Source: DATEHQ01 sp035279525 (GTDB taxonomy: Bacteria > Chloroflexota > Dormibacteria > Dormibacterales > Dormibacteraceae). From it: a DNA stretch of 20,445 nucleotides. Position numbers and translations under genes: made by a program. How positions within the stretch are numbered: position 1 is the stretch's first letter; each line of letters begins with the position of its first letter. A model generated the notes under the pieces. The model ran no database searches and had not been told where the DNA came from. It saw only the letters and a list, made by a program, of their open reading frames with translations. Location: the NCBI GenBank assembly GCA_035279525.1, contig DATEHQ010000107.1, positions 1-20,445 of the forward strand. Direction: 5' to 3'. Positions 14,001-20,040 of the stretch are shown here, in pieces.

Positions 14001-14258
14001 TCAGCCGAGCTTGGCGAGTTCTTTCTCTATTTGCTTCCAGGGGATCGGCGCAGACGCGTTCGACGGGTCGGCGAGCGCCTGGGCAATCGCTCGGAGATCA
14101 CTCGCGTCCTCCAGTGCCTCGAGCAGCTCGAGGTCTTCAGCGGAAACGATGGCGGCGACCTTCCTGCCCCGGCGTCCAAGAACTGTCCGCTCTCGGCGGT
14201 AGGCGGCTCGGTTGACGAGCTCGGCGAGCTGCTGGCGCGCCTCCGTGATGGACATCAT
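14001..14258 (-). CDS. Phd/YefM-family antitoxin
   Basis: The 85-aa product has the Phd/YefM pattern: a DNA-binding N-terminal half MSITEARQQLAELVNRA, then RRERTVLGRRGRKVAAIVSAEDLELLEAL, and a loose acidic to basic C-terminus that would wrap the toxin. It neutralises a RelE/YoeB-type toxin and represses its own operon. The ATG at 14258 is preferred because TACAAT lies 6 nt upstream and the operator overlaps it; ATG 14255 and TTG 14264 are alternatives. The toxin downstream is broken, so this is an orphan antitoxin whose remaining role may be autoregulation or cross-neutralisation. Confidence 0.88.
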   Translation of the reverse strand: MMSITEARQQLAELVNRAAYRRERTVLGRRGRKVAAIVSAEDLELLEALEDASDLRAIAQALADPSNASAPIPWKQIEKELAKLG

Positions 14259-14272
14259 GTACAAATTGTACT
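14258..14272 (-). promoter_or_regulatory. TGTACA-type antitoxin operator over a leaderless -10
   Basis: GTACAA-A-TTGTAC (14259-14271) is a perfect inverted repeat. It holds TGTACA (14258-14263) and TGTACT (14267-14272), the hexamer type that YefM-family antitoxins bind. On the minus strand the same bases contain the -10 TACAAT (14270-14265), 6 nt before the ATG, so a bound repressor would cover both promoter and start codon. Confidence 0.65.
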
Positions 14273-14289
14273 AGATGCCGTTGCTGCCG

Positions 14290-14316
14290 CCTGACCCGTT
14301 AGGCCCTCAGGTCAGG
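14290..14316. repeat. 7-bp inverted repeat in the antitoxin/Kelch spacer
   Basis: CCTGACC and GGTCAGG are perfect inverted arms around a 13-nt loop. They lie about 20-45 bp upstream of the antitoxin -10. This could be a second regulator site or the scar of an old insertion; nothing else is recognisable in the 137-bp spacer. Confidence 0.4.
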
Positions 14317-14395
14317 GCCGAACCGCGATGAGCGAAAGGTATGGCCTGACTCCTGACGTTCGTAACGACGGACCGCCACCGGCGTTGGTTTCAAA

Positions 14396-15445
14396 ATGAG
14401 GCCGGCCACCGCGATGGTGGTAGGGCTGGTGGTCGTTGGGTGTGGCGCCCAACCTGATTCCGTGCCAGCCGTCTCAACGATCTCCGCCTCTCCGCCCAGA
14501 GCTTCACTGGGCGCCCTCGCGTCCGCAACGCCCGGCACGCCTGGACCGCGCCGCGACGCAGCGCTTGCATGGGATCCAAATGACGGGTACCTCCTCATGT
14601 TCGGCGGACTGTTTGGGGGCGGCTCGACTGCAACCGTCTACGGAGACACCTGGGTCTGGTCGGGCACGCAGTGGTTGGAACTGCACCCGTCCACGTCGCC
14701 TCCTCGTCGCGGCGGCAGCTCCTTGAGCTACGACCCGATCAGCAAGCGGATGATCCTCTATGGGGGTGGCACCGACTTCTACGCGCAAGGTGTGGACCCG
14801 TCGAGCGACGACACCTGGGCCTGGGATGGCGCAGTCTGGACGCATTTGCTTCCCGCCCATTCGCCAACGAAGGCGGGGTGCTGCTCTCCGACGGAGATGG
14901 TCTACGACCCCAATGAACCGGGCTTGTGGCTCACTTCCGGATTGCTACAGATGTGGTCGTGGACAGGCAGCGACTGGACACCGGCCCCATCAGCGGTCCG
15001 CCCCCCGGAGAGGTTCGAGTTCGGCCTGGCGTATGACGACGCCCTTCGAGGCGTCGTCGCCGCTTGCGGTTACGCAGGCGAGGGTCAGTCCCTTCCTGGC
15101 GAGGCGGCGCCATCTCACGATGACACGTGGCTGTGGGGTGCCGGCAGCTGGACTGAAATGCACCCAGCCACCAAGCCCGCGGGGGGCCCTTGCACGGCTG
15201 CTTATGACGCAGCCCGCGGCGTGGTCGTCGTCTTCTCGTCCGCCGGTTCGACCTGGGAATTCACCGGCTCGACGTGGACCCGGGCGCATCCCCTACACGC
15301 GCCTCCGGCCTACCTCAGGAGCACATCGATGGCGTACGACTCGGTGACGCACCAGGTCCTGTTGTTCGGCGGTTCCGAAAGCTCGCAGCCGGAAACGAAT
15401 CACACCTGGACTTGGGACGGAAGCGACTGGACGCAGAGGACTTGA
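14396..15445 (+). CDS. Kelch-like six-bladed propeller lipoprotein
   Basis: The 349-aa product is a lipoprotein: a short signal MVVGLVVVGCG with Cys16, then a Ser/Pro/Ala-rich linker. A propeller of six blades follows. Each blade ends in a W-x-W/F-x-G-x-x-W signature: WVWSGTQW, WAWDGAVW, WSWTGSDW, WLWGAGSW, WEFTGSTW and WTWDGSDW. Intervening strands such as LLMFGG, MILYGGG and VLLFGGSES are the usual Kelch double-Gly segments. It would sit on the outer face of the membrane; the ligand is unknown. The ATG at 14396 has no good ribosome-binding site or -10 nearby. It lies inside the direct-repeat-bracketed segment, with copy B just downstream. Confidence 0.88.
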   Translation: MRPATAMVVGLVVVGCGAQPDSVPAVSTISASPPRASLGALASATPGTPGPRRDAALAWDPNDGYLLMFGGLFGGGSTATVYGDTWVWSGTQWLELHPSTSPPRRGGSSLSYDPISKRMILYGGGTDFYAQGVDPSSDDTWAWDGAVWTHLLPAHSPTKAGCCSPTEMVYDPNEPGLWLTSGLLQMWSWTGSDWTPAPSAVRPPERFEFGLAYDDALRGVVAACGYAGEGQSLPGEAAPSHDDTWLWGAGSWTEMHPATKPAGGPCTAAYDAARGVVVVFSSAGSTWEFTGSTWTRAHPLHAPPAYLRSTSMAYDSVTHQVLLFGGSESSQPETNHTWTWDGSDWTQRT

Positions 15446-15482
15446 CAGGTTGTGGCGCCGCGAGCGACTCGATGCCGTCCGC

Positions 15483-15554
15483 CCTCTTCGTCCGTTTTGC
15501 GCAAAACGCCCCTATCCGAACCCTCGAACCCGGGCGCTTTGATCGAAGCGCGCC
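15483..15554 (+). repeat. 73-bp dispersed direct repeat, copy B (72 bp)
   Basis: This is the second copy of the element at 12201-12273. It contains the 16-bp perfect palindrome CGTTTTGCGCAAAACG (15493-15508) and the hairpin GCGCTT-TGATCG-AAGCGC (15534-15551). It occupies the 177-bp gap between the Kelch lipoprotein and the DUF1801 gene. Confidence 0.8.
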
Positions 15555-15610
15555 AAGACGTTCCAGTTGCGCGAGGCCTCCCAACCCCAATGTCGGCGGA
15601 CGCCGTCAAC

Positions 15611-15616
15611 TAGGTT
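15611..15616 (+). promoter_or_regulatory. Leaderless-type -10 TAGGTT
   Basis: TAGGTT ends 6 nt before the ATG at 15623. The spacing predicts a transcript starting at the A of the start codon. No clear -35 is seen. Confidence 0.4.
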
Positions 15617-15622
15617 CTTGAA

Positions 15623-16006
15623 ATGAGCGAGACAGGATCGAAAGACGTCGACGCGTACATCGCCGCTGCGCCGAAGGCCGCGCAGCCGAAGCTCACACAG
15701 CTGCGCAAGATCATCAGGTCGGCAGCTCCAAAGGCCGAGGAGCGGATCAGCTACAAGATGCCGTATTACGACCTCAACGGGCGGCTGGTCTACTTCGCCC
15801 TGCACGCCAAGCACGTCGGGGTCTACGCCCTCGGTCAGACGGCGGAGCTGGCGAAGGGTCGCCTCGCGCGCTACGTCTCATCCAAAGGCACACTCCAGTT
15901 TCCGCTCGACGAGCCGCTGCCCGAGGCAGAGATCACGAGGCTCATCAAGAAGCGCGTGGCCGAGAACGAGTCCAGGGCGAAGGCGCGGCCATCGCGGACG
16001 CGCTAG
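15623..16006 (+). CDS. DUF1801 (YdhG/YjbR-like) domain protein
   Basis: The 127-aa product matches the DUF1801 fold. It has DVDAYIAAAPKAAQPKLTQLR at the start, then EERISYKMPYYDLNGRLVYFALHAKHVGVYAL as the central sheet (residues about 40-71). It ends in an amphipathic helix region ITRLIKKRVAENE. Some family members act as iron-binding chaperone-like proteins, but most have no known function, and none is inferred here. Small, soluble, cytoplasmic. The ATG at 15623 follows TAGGTT by 6 nt. It stands alone and converges on the cyclic-nucleotide-binding gene with a 30-bp gap. Confidence 0.85.
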   Translation: MSETGSKDVDAYIAAAPKAAQPKLTQLRKIIRSAAPKAEERISYKMPYYDLNGRLVYFALHAKHVGVYALGQTAELAKGRLARYVSSKGTLQFPLDEPLPEAEITRLIKKRVAENESRAKARPSRTR

Positions 16007-16036
16007 AGGCGGGCGTCCCTCCCGAGGTGTGAGGAC

Positions 16037-16435
16037 CTAGCCGCCGCCTTCCGCCTGCCGCACGCGCCGGCTCAAGACCTCGAGCAGCCGGAACGCAACG
16101 TCGGGGTGCTCCTTGAGGAACGGCTTGAAGTTCCACTCGGGAATCGTCGCCAGGGTCACGTCTGTGTCGGCGACGATCGTTGCGCTGCGCCCCTCGTGGT
16201 CGAGCAGAGCCATCTCGCCGAAGGAGTCGCCCGGGCCGAGCTTGCGCTCCTTTCCCTGCACCGTCTTGACGGTCACCGATCCGTCGGTGATGACCATGAA
16301 ACCCACACCGCCCTCGCCCCGGACGGTGATCTCGTGGCCCGCCGGGTGCTTGACCGCCTTCATCTGCTTTTCGATCGAACGCAGCTCCTGGTCCGGCAGC
16401 CCCTGGAAAACCTTCGCCTGCTTGACGTCGACCAT
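16037..16435 (-). CDS. Single-domain cyclic nucleotide-binding protein
   Basis: The 132-aa product is one CRP/cNMP-binding beta-roll with its C-terminal helices and no DNA-binding or catalytic domain. The phosphate-binding cassette is FGEMALLDHEGRSATIV (about residues 72-88), with the conserved Glu and Arg needed to hold the cyclic phosphate, so nucleotide binding is likely retained. The N-terminal helices (MVDVKQAKVFQGLPDQELRSIEKQM) match the family. It could sense cAMP or another cyclic nucleotide and act through a partner protein. ATG 16435 is 6 nt after TAGTAT. It is divergent from the alcohol dehydrogenase, with both promoters packed into 66 bp. Confidence 0.88.
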   Translation of the reverse strand: MVDVKQAKVFQGLPDQELRSIEKQMKAVKHPAGHEITVRGEGGVGFMVITDGSVTVKTVQGKERKLGPGDSFGEMALLDHEGRSATIVADTDVTLATIPEWNFKPFLKEHPDVAFRLLEVLSRRVRQAEGGG

Positions 16436-16441
16436 GGCCAG

Positions 16442-16470
16442 ATACTATCCGCCGTCGGGCCCGCCCACAA
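16442..16470 (-). promoter_or_regulatory. Promoter of the cyclic-nucleotide-binding gene
   Basis: On the minus strand TTGTGG (16470-16465) and TAGTAT (16447-16442) are 17 nt apart, and the -10 is 6 nt from the ATG at 16435. The spacing predicts a leaderless transcript. Confidence 0.45.
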
Positions 16471-16487
16471 GCCTCAGGCGCCGCGGC

Positions 16488-16493
16488 TACGAT
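16488..16493 (+). promoter_or_regulatory. Leaderless-type -10 TACGAT of the dehydrogenase gene
   Basis: TACGAT is followed after 8 nt by the ATG at 16502. No convincing -35 is visible; the region upstream is shared with the divergent promoter. Confidence 0.4.
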
Positions 16494-16501
16494 CGCTCGG
16501 G

Positions 16502-17500
16502 ATGGAGGCGATGGTGCTGCACCGGCAGCGCGAGCCGCTGCGAGCCGAAGAGCTCCCGGTGCCGGAGCCTCGCGAGGGCCAGGTCCTGGTCGAGGTCGGC
16601 GCGTGCGGCCTGTGCCGGACGGACCTCCACGTGCTCGATGGCGAGCTCACCGATCCCAAGCTTCCCCTCGTCCTCGGCCACCAGGTGGTGGGGCGGGTGA
16701 AGGAAATCGGACGCGAGGTCGACCGTCTCCGGGTCGGTGACCACGTCGGCGTGCCGTGGCTTGGCTGGACCTGCGGCGAATGCCGTTACTGCCGCGCGGG
16801 ACGCGAGAACCTCTGCGACCGCGCGCTCTTCACCGGCTACACGCTCGACGGCGGGTACGCGCAGTTCGCGGTCGCCGACCAGCGCGCCTGCCTGGTCCTG
16901 CCAGATGGGTACGCGGACCTCCAGGCCGCGCCGCTGCTGTGCGCGGGACTCATCGGCTATCGATGCCTCCGCTTCGCGGGCGACGGACCGAACCTCGGGA
17001 TCTATGGTTTCGGATCGGCCGCCCACATCGTCACGCAGGTCGCGGTGCATCGTGGCCAGCGCGTGTTCGCGTTCACCAGGCCAAAGGACAGGGAGGCGCA
17101 GGCGTTCGCGCTCGAGGTGGGCGCAGCGTGGTCTGGGTCGACCGATGCAACACCGCCCGAAGAGCTCGACGCCGCGATCATTTTTGCGCCGGCGGGTGAG
17201 CTCGTACCCCTGGCGCTGAGACATGTGCGCAAGGGCGGCACCGTCGTGTGCGGCGGCATTCACATGAGCGACATCCCCCCCTTCCCGTACTCGATTCTGT
17301 GGGGCGAGCGCGTGCTCCGTTCGGTTGCCAACCTCACCTATGCGGATGGCGCGGAGTTCATCAAGCTCGCGTTCGCGATCCCGGTCCGCACCTCGGCGGA
17401 GATCTTCGGTCTGCACCAGGCCAACGAAGCGCTGGCCCGGTTGCGGATGGGCGACGTCCGGGGGAGCGTGGTGCTCCAGGTCCGCGCCGGCGCAACCTAG
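16502..17500 (+). CDS. Zinc-dependent alcohol dehydrogenase
   Basis: The 332-aa medium-chain dehydrogenase has both zinc sites. The catalytic site uses Cys38 (ACGLCRTD), His60 (VLGHQVVG) and Cys147 (PLLCAGL). The structural site is CGECRYCRAGRENLC (Cys91, 94, 97, 105). The NAD(P) loop is GIYGFGSAAH, near residue 167. It oxidises an alcohol or reduces an aldehyde; the substrate is not predictable. The canonical GHE is GHQ here. The ATG at 16502 is supported by a -10 8 nt upstream; longer frames run into the divergent gene. Its TAG and the TAG of the convergent recombinase share one CTAG tetramer (17497-17500). Confidence 0.93.
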   Translation: MEAMVLHRQREPLRAEELPVPEPREGQVLVEVGACGLCRTDLHVLDGELTDPKLPLVLGHQVVGRVKEIGREVDRLRVGDHVGVPWLGWTCGECRYCRAGRENLCDRALFTGYTLDGGYAQFAVADQRACLVLPDGYADLQAAPLLCAGLIGYRCLRFAGDGPNLGIYGFGSAAHIVTQVAVHRGQRVFAFTRPKDREAQAFALEVGAAWSGSTDATPPEELDAAIIFAPAGELVPLALRHVRKGGTVVCGGIHMSDIPPFPYSILWGERVLRSVANLTYADGAEFIKLAFAIPVRTSAEIFGLHQANEALARLRMGDVRGSVVLQVRAGAT

Positions 17501-18432
17501 CTGCGGGCTTCCTTCTTTTTCGAGTCGAGGAATTCCTGGTAAAGCCGGTACGCCTCCTGCTTGCGGCTGTCGACGATCTTCGTGTAGCCCTGAAGCGTGT
17601 TGAGGTTGGCGTGCCCGAGCACCTCCTGCACCAGCCGCACATCGCCCCCCGTCACCTCGAGCAGCGTGGTGGCCGCCGTATGTCGCGCGACGTGGGGTGA
17701 CTTGAAGGACCACGCGCCAAGCTGCCGGCGGATCTGGCTGACGATGTAGCGCGCGCCGGCCGAGGTGAGACGGCGGCTGCGATCGTCCGCCACCGAACGG
17801 TCGAAGTTCACGAACAGGGCCAGGCTGGCGTCCTCGCGCGCGGAGAGGTAGTCCTCGATCGCGGCGCGGGCGTCGGCCGTGAGGTAGACGGAGCGCTGCT
17901 TCGCGCCCTTGCCCGTGACGACCAGGCGATTGCCTGAGCGCGGGAAATCGGTCCGGTCGAGGGCGAGCGCCTCTGAGATCCGGCATCCCGTGCTGACCAG
18001 GAACTGGACGAGAGCGCGGTCCCGCTTCTCGTGCACTGATTCGTGGGGGAGCGCGGAGAGCAGGCGATTGAGCTCTGCGGGCTCGATGGGCTTGGGCAGG
18101 CGCTGTTCGAGCTTGGGGAGGGTGATCCCGTTGGAGAGGTCACGGTCGATCAGGCTTTCGCGCGAGAGCCATCGCAGCCAGGAGCGGATGGCGACGAGGG
18201 CGCGGGCGCGCGAGGCGGGCGCCTTGAGCCGCCCCGCGAGATGGCGCTGATACGCGCGCAGGTCCTCGTGCCTGAGCTGGTCGAGCTGCAGAGAATGGCC
18301 CTTGGCGGCCAGGAAGCCGAGCAGCTTGCGGATCTCGCCGTCATAGGCCCGGACCGTGTTCGGGCTGCGGTTCGCTTCGAGTTGAAGCCAGCCAATGTAT
18401 TCGGCGGCGGCGGCCTGGAGGTCGAGGGGCAT
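17497..18432 (-). CDS. XerC/XerD-family tyrosine recombinase
   Basis: The 311-aa protein has an N-terminal SAM-like DNA-binding domain (EYIGWLQLEANRSPNTVRAY to about residue 110). Its catalytic domain has all active-site residues: Arg151 (STGCRISEAL), Lys175 (TGKGAKQR), His247/Arg250 (SPHVARHT), His274 (LGHANLNT) and nucleophile Tyr283 (QGYTKI). Length and neighbours fit a chromosome-dimer resolvase, not a phage integrase; there is no att-like tRNA or excisionase next to it. XerC and XerD cannot be told apart here. ATG 18432 is chosen, with AGGCGG about 8 nt upstream; the frame extends to 18567 without good starts. It is divergent from the acyltransferase with 37 bp between. Confidence 0.92.
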   Translation of the reverse strand: MPLDLQAAAAEYIGWLQLEANRSPNTVRAYDGEIRKLLGFLAAKGHSLQLDQLRHEDLRAYQRHLAGRLKAPASRARALVAIRSWLRWLSRESLIDRDLSNGITLPKLEQRLPKPIEPAELNRLLSALPHESVHEKRDRALVQFLVSTGCRISEALALDRTDFPRSGNRLVVTGKGAKQRSVYLTADARAAIEDYLSAREDASLALFVNFDRSVADDRSRRLTSAGARYIVSQIRRQLGAWSFKSPHVARHTAATTLLEVTGGDVRLVQEVLGHANLNTLQGYTKIVDSRKQEAYRLYQEFLDSKKKEARS

Positions 18433-18469
18433 GTCGAGGCCGCCTGCATGTTGCCATAATCGTTCGAAG

Positions 18470-19285
18470 GTGGGGGCTCTCCAGGTCGTGAGACCCGACC
18501 AGGGCTTGGAGCATCCGAGCGACGGCTTCGGCTTTGATCCCGAATTCACAGAGCGGATCCAGGGCATCGCGCTCTGGCTCTATCAAAAGTACTGGCGGGT
18601 CGAAACCGAAGGCGTCCTGAATGTGCCGGCGCAGGGTCGGGCGCTGCTGGTCGCTAACCACGCGGGCATCGTTCCCTACGACGGGGCGATGATCCGCACC
18701 GCCATCGTGGCCGAGCATCCAAGGCCGCGGCACGCGCGCATGCTCGTCGTGGACTGGGCGTTCGCGATGCCGTTCACCAGCCTGTTGCTGGTGAAGACGG
18801 GCAACGTGCTCGCCCACCCCGACAACGCGACCGCGCTGCTCGAGCGCGACGAGCTGGTGGGTGTGTTTCCCGAAGGCGTGAAGGGGGCGGCCAAGCGATA
18901 TCGAGATCGCTATGCGGTGCGCCGGCTGGGCCGCGGCGGCTTTGTCCAGGTCGCTCTGCGCACCGGGGCACCGATCATCCCGGTGGCGGTCGTCGGCGGG
19001 GAGGAGATCCACCCAGTGATCGCGGACCTGCAGCCCGTCGCCCGCTTTTTCGGCCTGCCCGTCGCGCCCATCACGCCGACGTTCCCGTGGCTCGGCCTTG
19101 CGGGTCTTATTCCACTGCCGTCGAAGTGGTTCATTGCTTTCGGAGAGCCGATCGACGTTTCGCGATTCGATCCGGACTCCGCCCGTGACACCCGGCTCGT
19201 GCTCGAGCTCAGCGAGCAGGTGCGCGAGTGGATCCAGGGCACGCTGCGCCACATGCTGGGAAGGAGGCGCACCGTCTTTTTCTGA
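18470..19285 (+). CDS. PlsC-like lysophospholipid/glycerol acyltransferase
   Basis: The 271-aa product has the acyltransferase block ALLVANHAGIVPYDGAMIR (residues 58-76), with the spaced His64...Asp71 form typical of the actinobacterial/GPAT-like subgroup. It also has block III FPEGVKGAAKRY (133-144) and the substrate segment FVQVALRTGAPIIPVAVVGGEE. It acylates a lysophospholipid or related acceptor at the membrane surface; a short hydrophobic stretch (WLGLAGLIPLPSKWF) may touch the membrane. The GTG at 18470 is chosen, with CATAAT 9 nt upstream; another GTG lies at 18488 and longer frames run into the recombinase. Confidence 0.88.
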   Translation: MGALQVVRPDQGLEHPSDGFGFDPEFTERIQGIALWLYQKYWRVETEGVLNVPAQGRALLVANHAGIVPYDGAMIRTAIVAEHPRPRHARMLVVDWAFAMPFTSLLLVKTGNVLAHPDNATALLERDELVGVFPEGVKGAAKRYRDRYAVRRLGRGGFVQVALRTGAPIIPVAVVGGEEIHPVIADLQPVARFFGLPVAPITPTFPWLGLAGLIPLPSKWFIAFGEPIDVSRFDPDSARDTRLVLELSEQVREWIQGTLRHMLGRRRTVFF

Positions 19286-19322
19286 TGCGTTTCAGGGCGC
19301 ATGCTTTTGCGGGCGCCGCTGT

Positions 19323-19328
19323 TAGCCT
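19323..19328 (+). promoter_or_regulatory. Leaderless-type -10 TAGCCT
   Basis: TAGCCT is 6 nt before the ATG at 19335, the same geometry as at 15611, 16442 and the antitoxin. The 49-bp gap to the acyltransferase stop holds nothing else clear. Confidence 0.4.
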
Positions 19329-19334
19329 GAGTCA

Positions 19335-19979
19335 ATGGTCAAGACAACCCTGTTCGGCCTCGCGGCCCTGCTGGCCGCGATCGCGTGCGGTGGCTCGCCG
19401 CTGCAGCCATCCGGTCCGACAGTGTCGAGCGTGGCGGTTCAGTCGGGAGATCTCCCGAAAGGCATGGTCAAGTGCGACCTGTCCGGCGACATCGGATCGT
19501 TCCTGGCCAAAGAGAAGACGCAAGACCCGACGTCCTACAACTCGATCAACACCGAGTGGTCGGACGCCAAGAAGAGCGGCGCGACCGCCGCGTATGTCGC
19601 GTTCTTCACCGACACTCAGTCGCATTGCTCCGCGATCAAGACCAACGGCGGGGACATCGGCACCGCGAACTATCAGCTGGCGATCAACTTCGTGATCCAG
19701 TTCAAGGATGAGGCGACCGCCGCCAAGGGCTACACGAACGAGTCGATCTTCGGCTTCAGCACGTCGCAGCTCAAGCAGACCGGCGGAGTGCCGGTGGTCG
19801 AGGGCAGCGCCACCGGACTGGGCGGAAACTCGATAGTGCTCAGCGCGGCGGCGGCGAGCCAGTCGTACTACATCGCCGTCTGGCAGAAAAAGTCGTTCAT
19901 GGTGATCCTGGCTTTGCTGAACGTCGATTCGACGGCGAGCAAGAAGGTGGCCACCTCGGAGAACAGCCGCATCTCGTAG
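19335..19979 (+). CDS. Hypothetical lipoprotein
   Basis: The 214-aa product begins with a lipoprotein signal (MVKTTLFGLAALLAAIACGG, Cys18 lipidated). The mature part has repeated aromatic/charged strands and helices: GMVKCDLSGDIGSFLAKEK, WSDAKKSGATAAYVAFFT, LAINFVIQFKDEATAAKGY, and near the end AVWQKKSFMVILALL. The KCDLSG and SHCSAIK cysteines could pair. This looks like an extracytoplasmic binding or sensor-type domain, but I cannot name a family. ATG 19335 is supported by TAGCCT 6 nt upstream. The amidase gene follows on the same strand after about 60 bp. Confidence 0.8.
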   Translation: MVKTTLFGLAALLAAIACGGSPLQPSGPTVSSVAVQSGDLPKGMVKCDLSGDIGSFLAKEKTQDPTSYNSINTEWSDAKKSGATAAYVAFFTDTQSHCSAIKTNGGDIGTANYQLAINFVIQFKDEATAAKGYTNESIFGFSTSQLKQTGGVPVVEGSATGLGGNSIVLSAAAASQSYYIAVWQKKSFMVILALLNVDSTASKKVATSENSRIS

Positions 19980-20040
19980 CCGCTAAACGGCCGCCACGAG
20001 TTCTCCTCTTATAGAGAGTCTGCGAGCCCTGTTCGGCGCC

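Noticed and set aside
12201..15554. CRISPR array or composite transposon
   Set aside because: Only two repeat copies 3.3 kb apart, no spacers of regular size, and no transposase gene or terminal inverted repeats.
15483..15590. tRNA or small ORF in repeat copy B
   Set aside because: The TTCGA-containing bases do not fold into a tRNA, and the short frames are shared with copy A only because the DNA repeats.
16487..17986. 499-aa open frame on the minus strand opposite the alcohol dehydrogenase
   Set aside because: It is antisense to a gene with complete zinc-site and cofactor motifs, is Arg/Ala/Glu-rich without any family motif, and crosses into the recombinase gene. It is a product of high GC content.
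17497..18432. Phage or island integrase
   Set aside because: XerC/D-like length and domains, no neighbouring excisionase, phage genes or att-like repeats.
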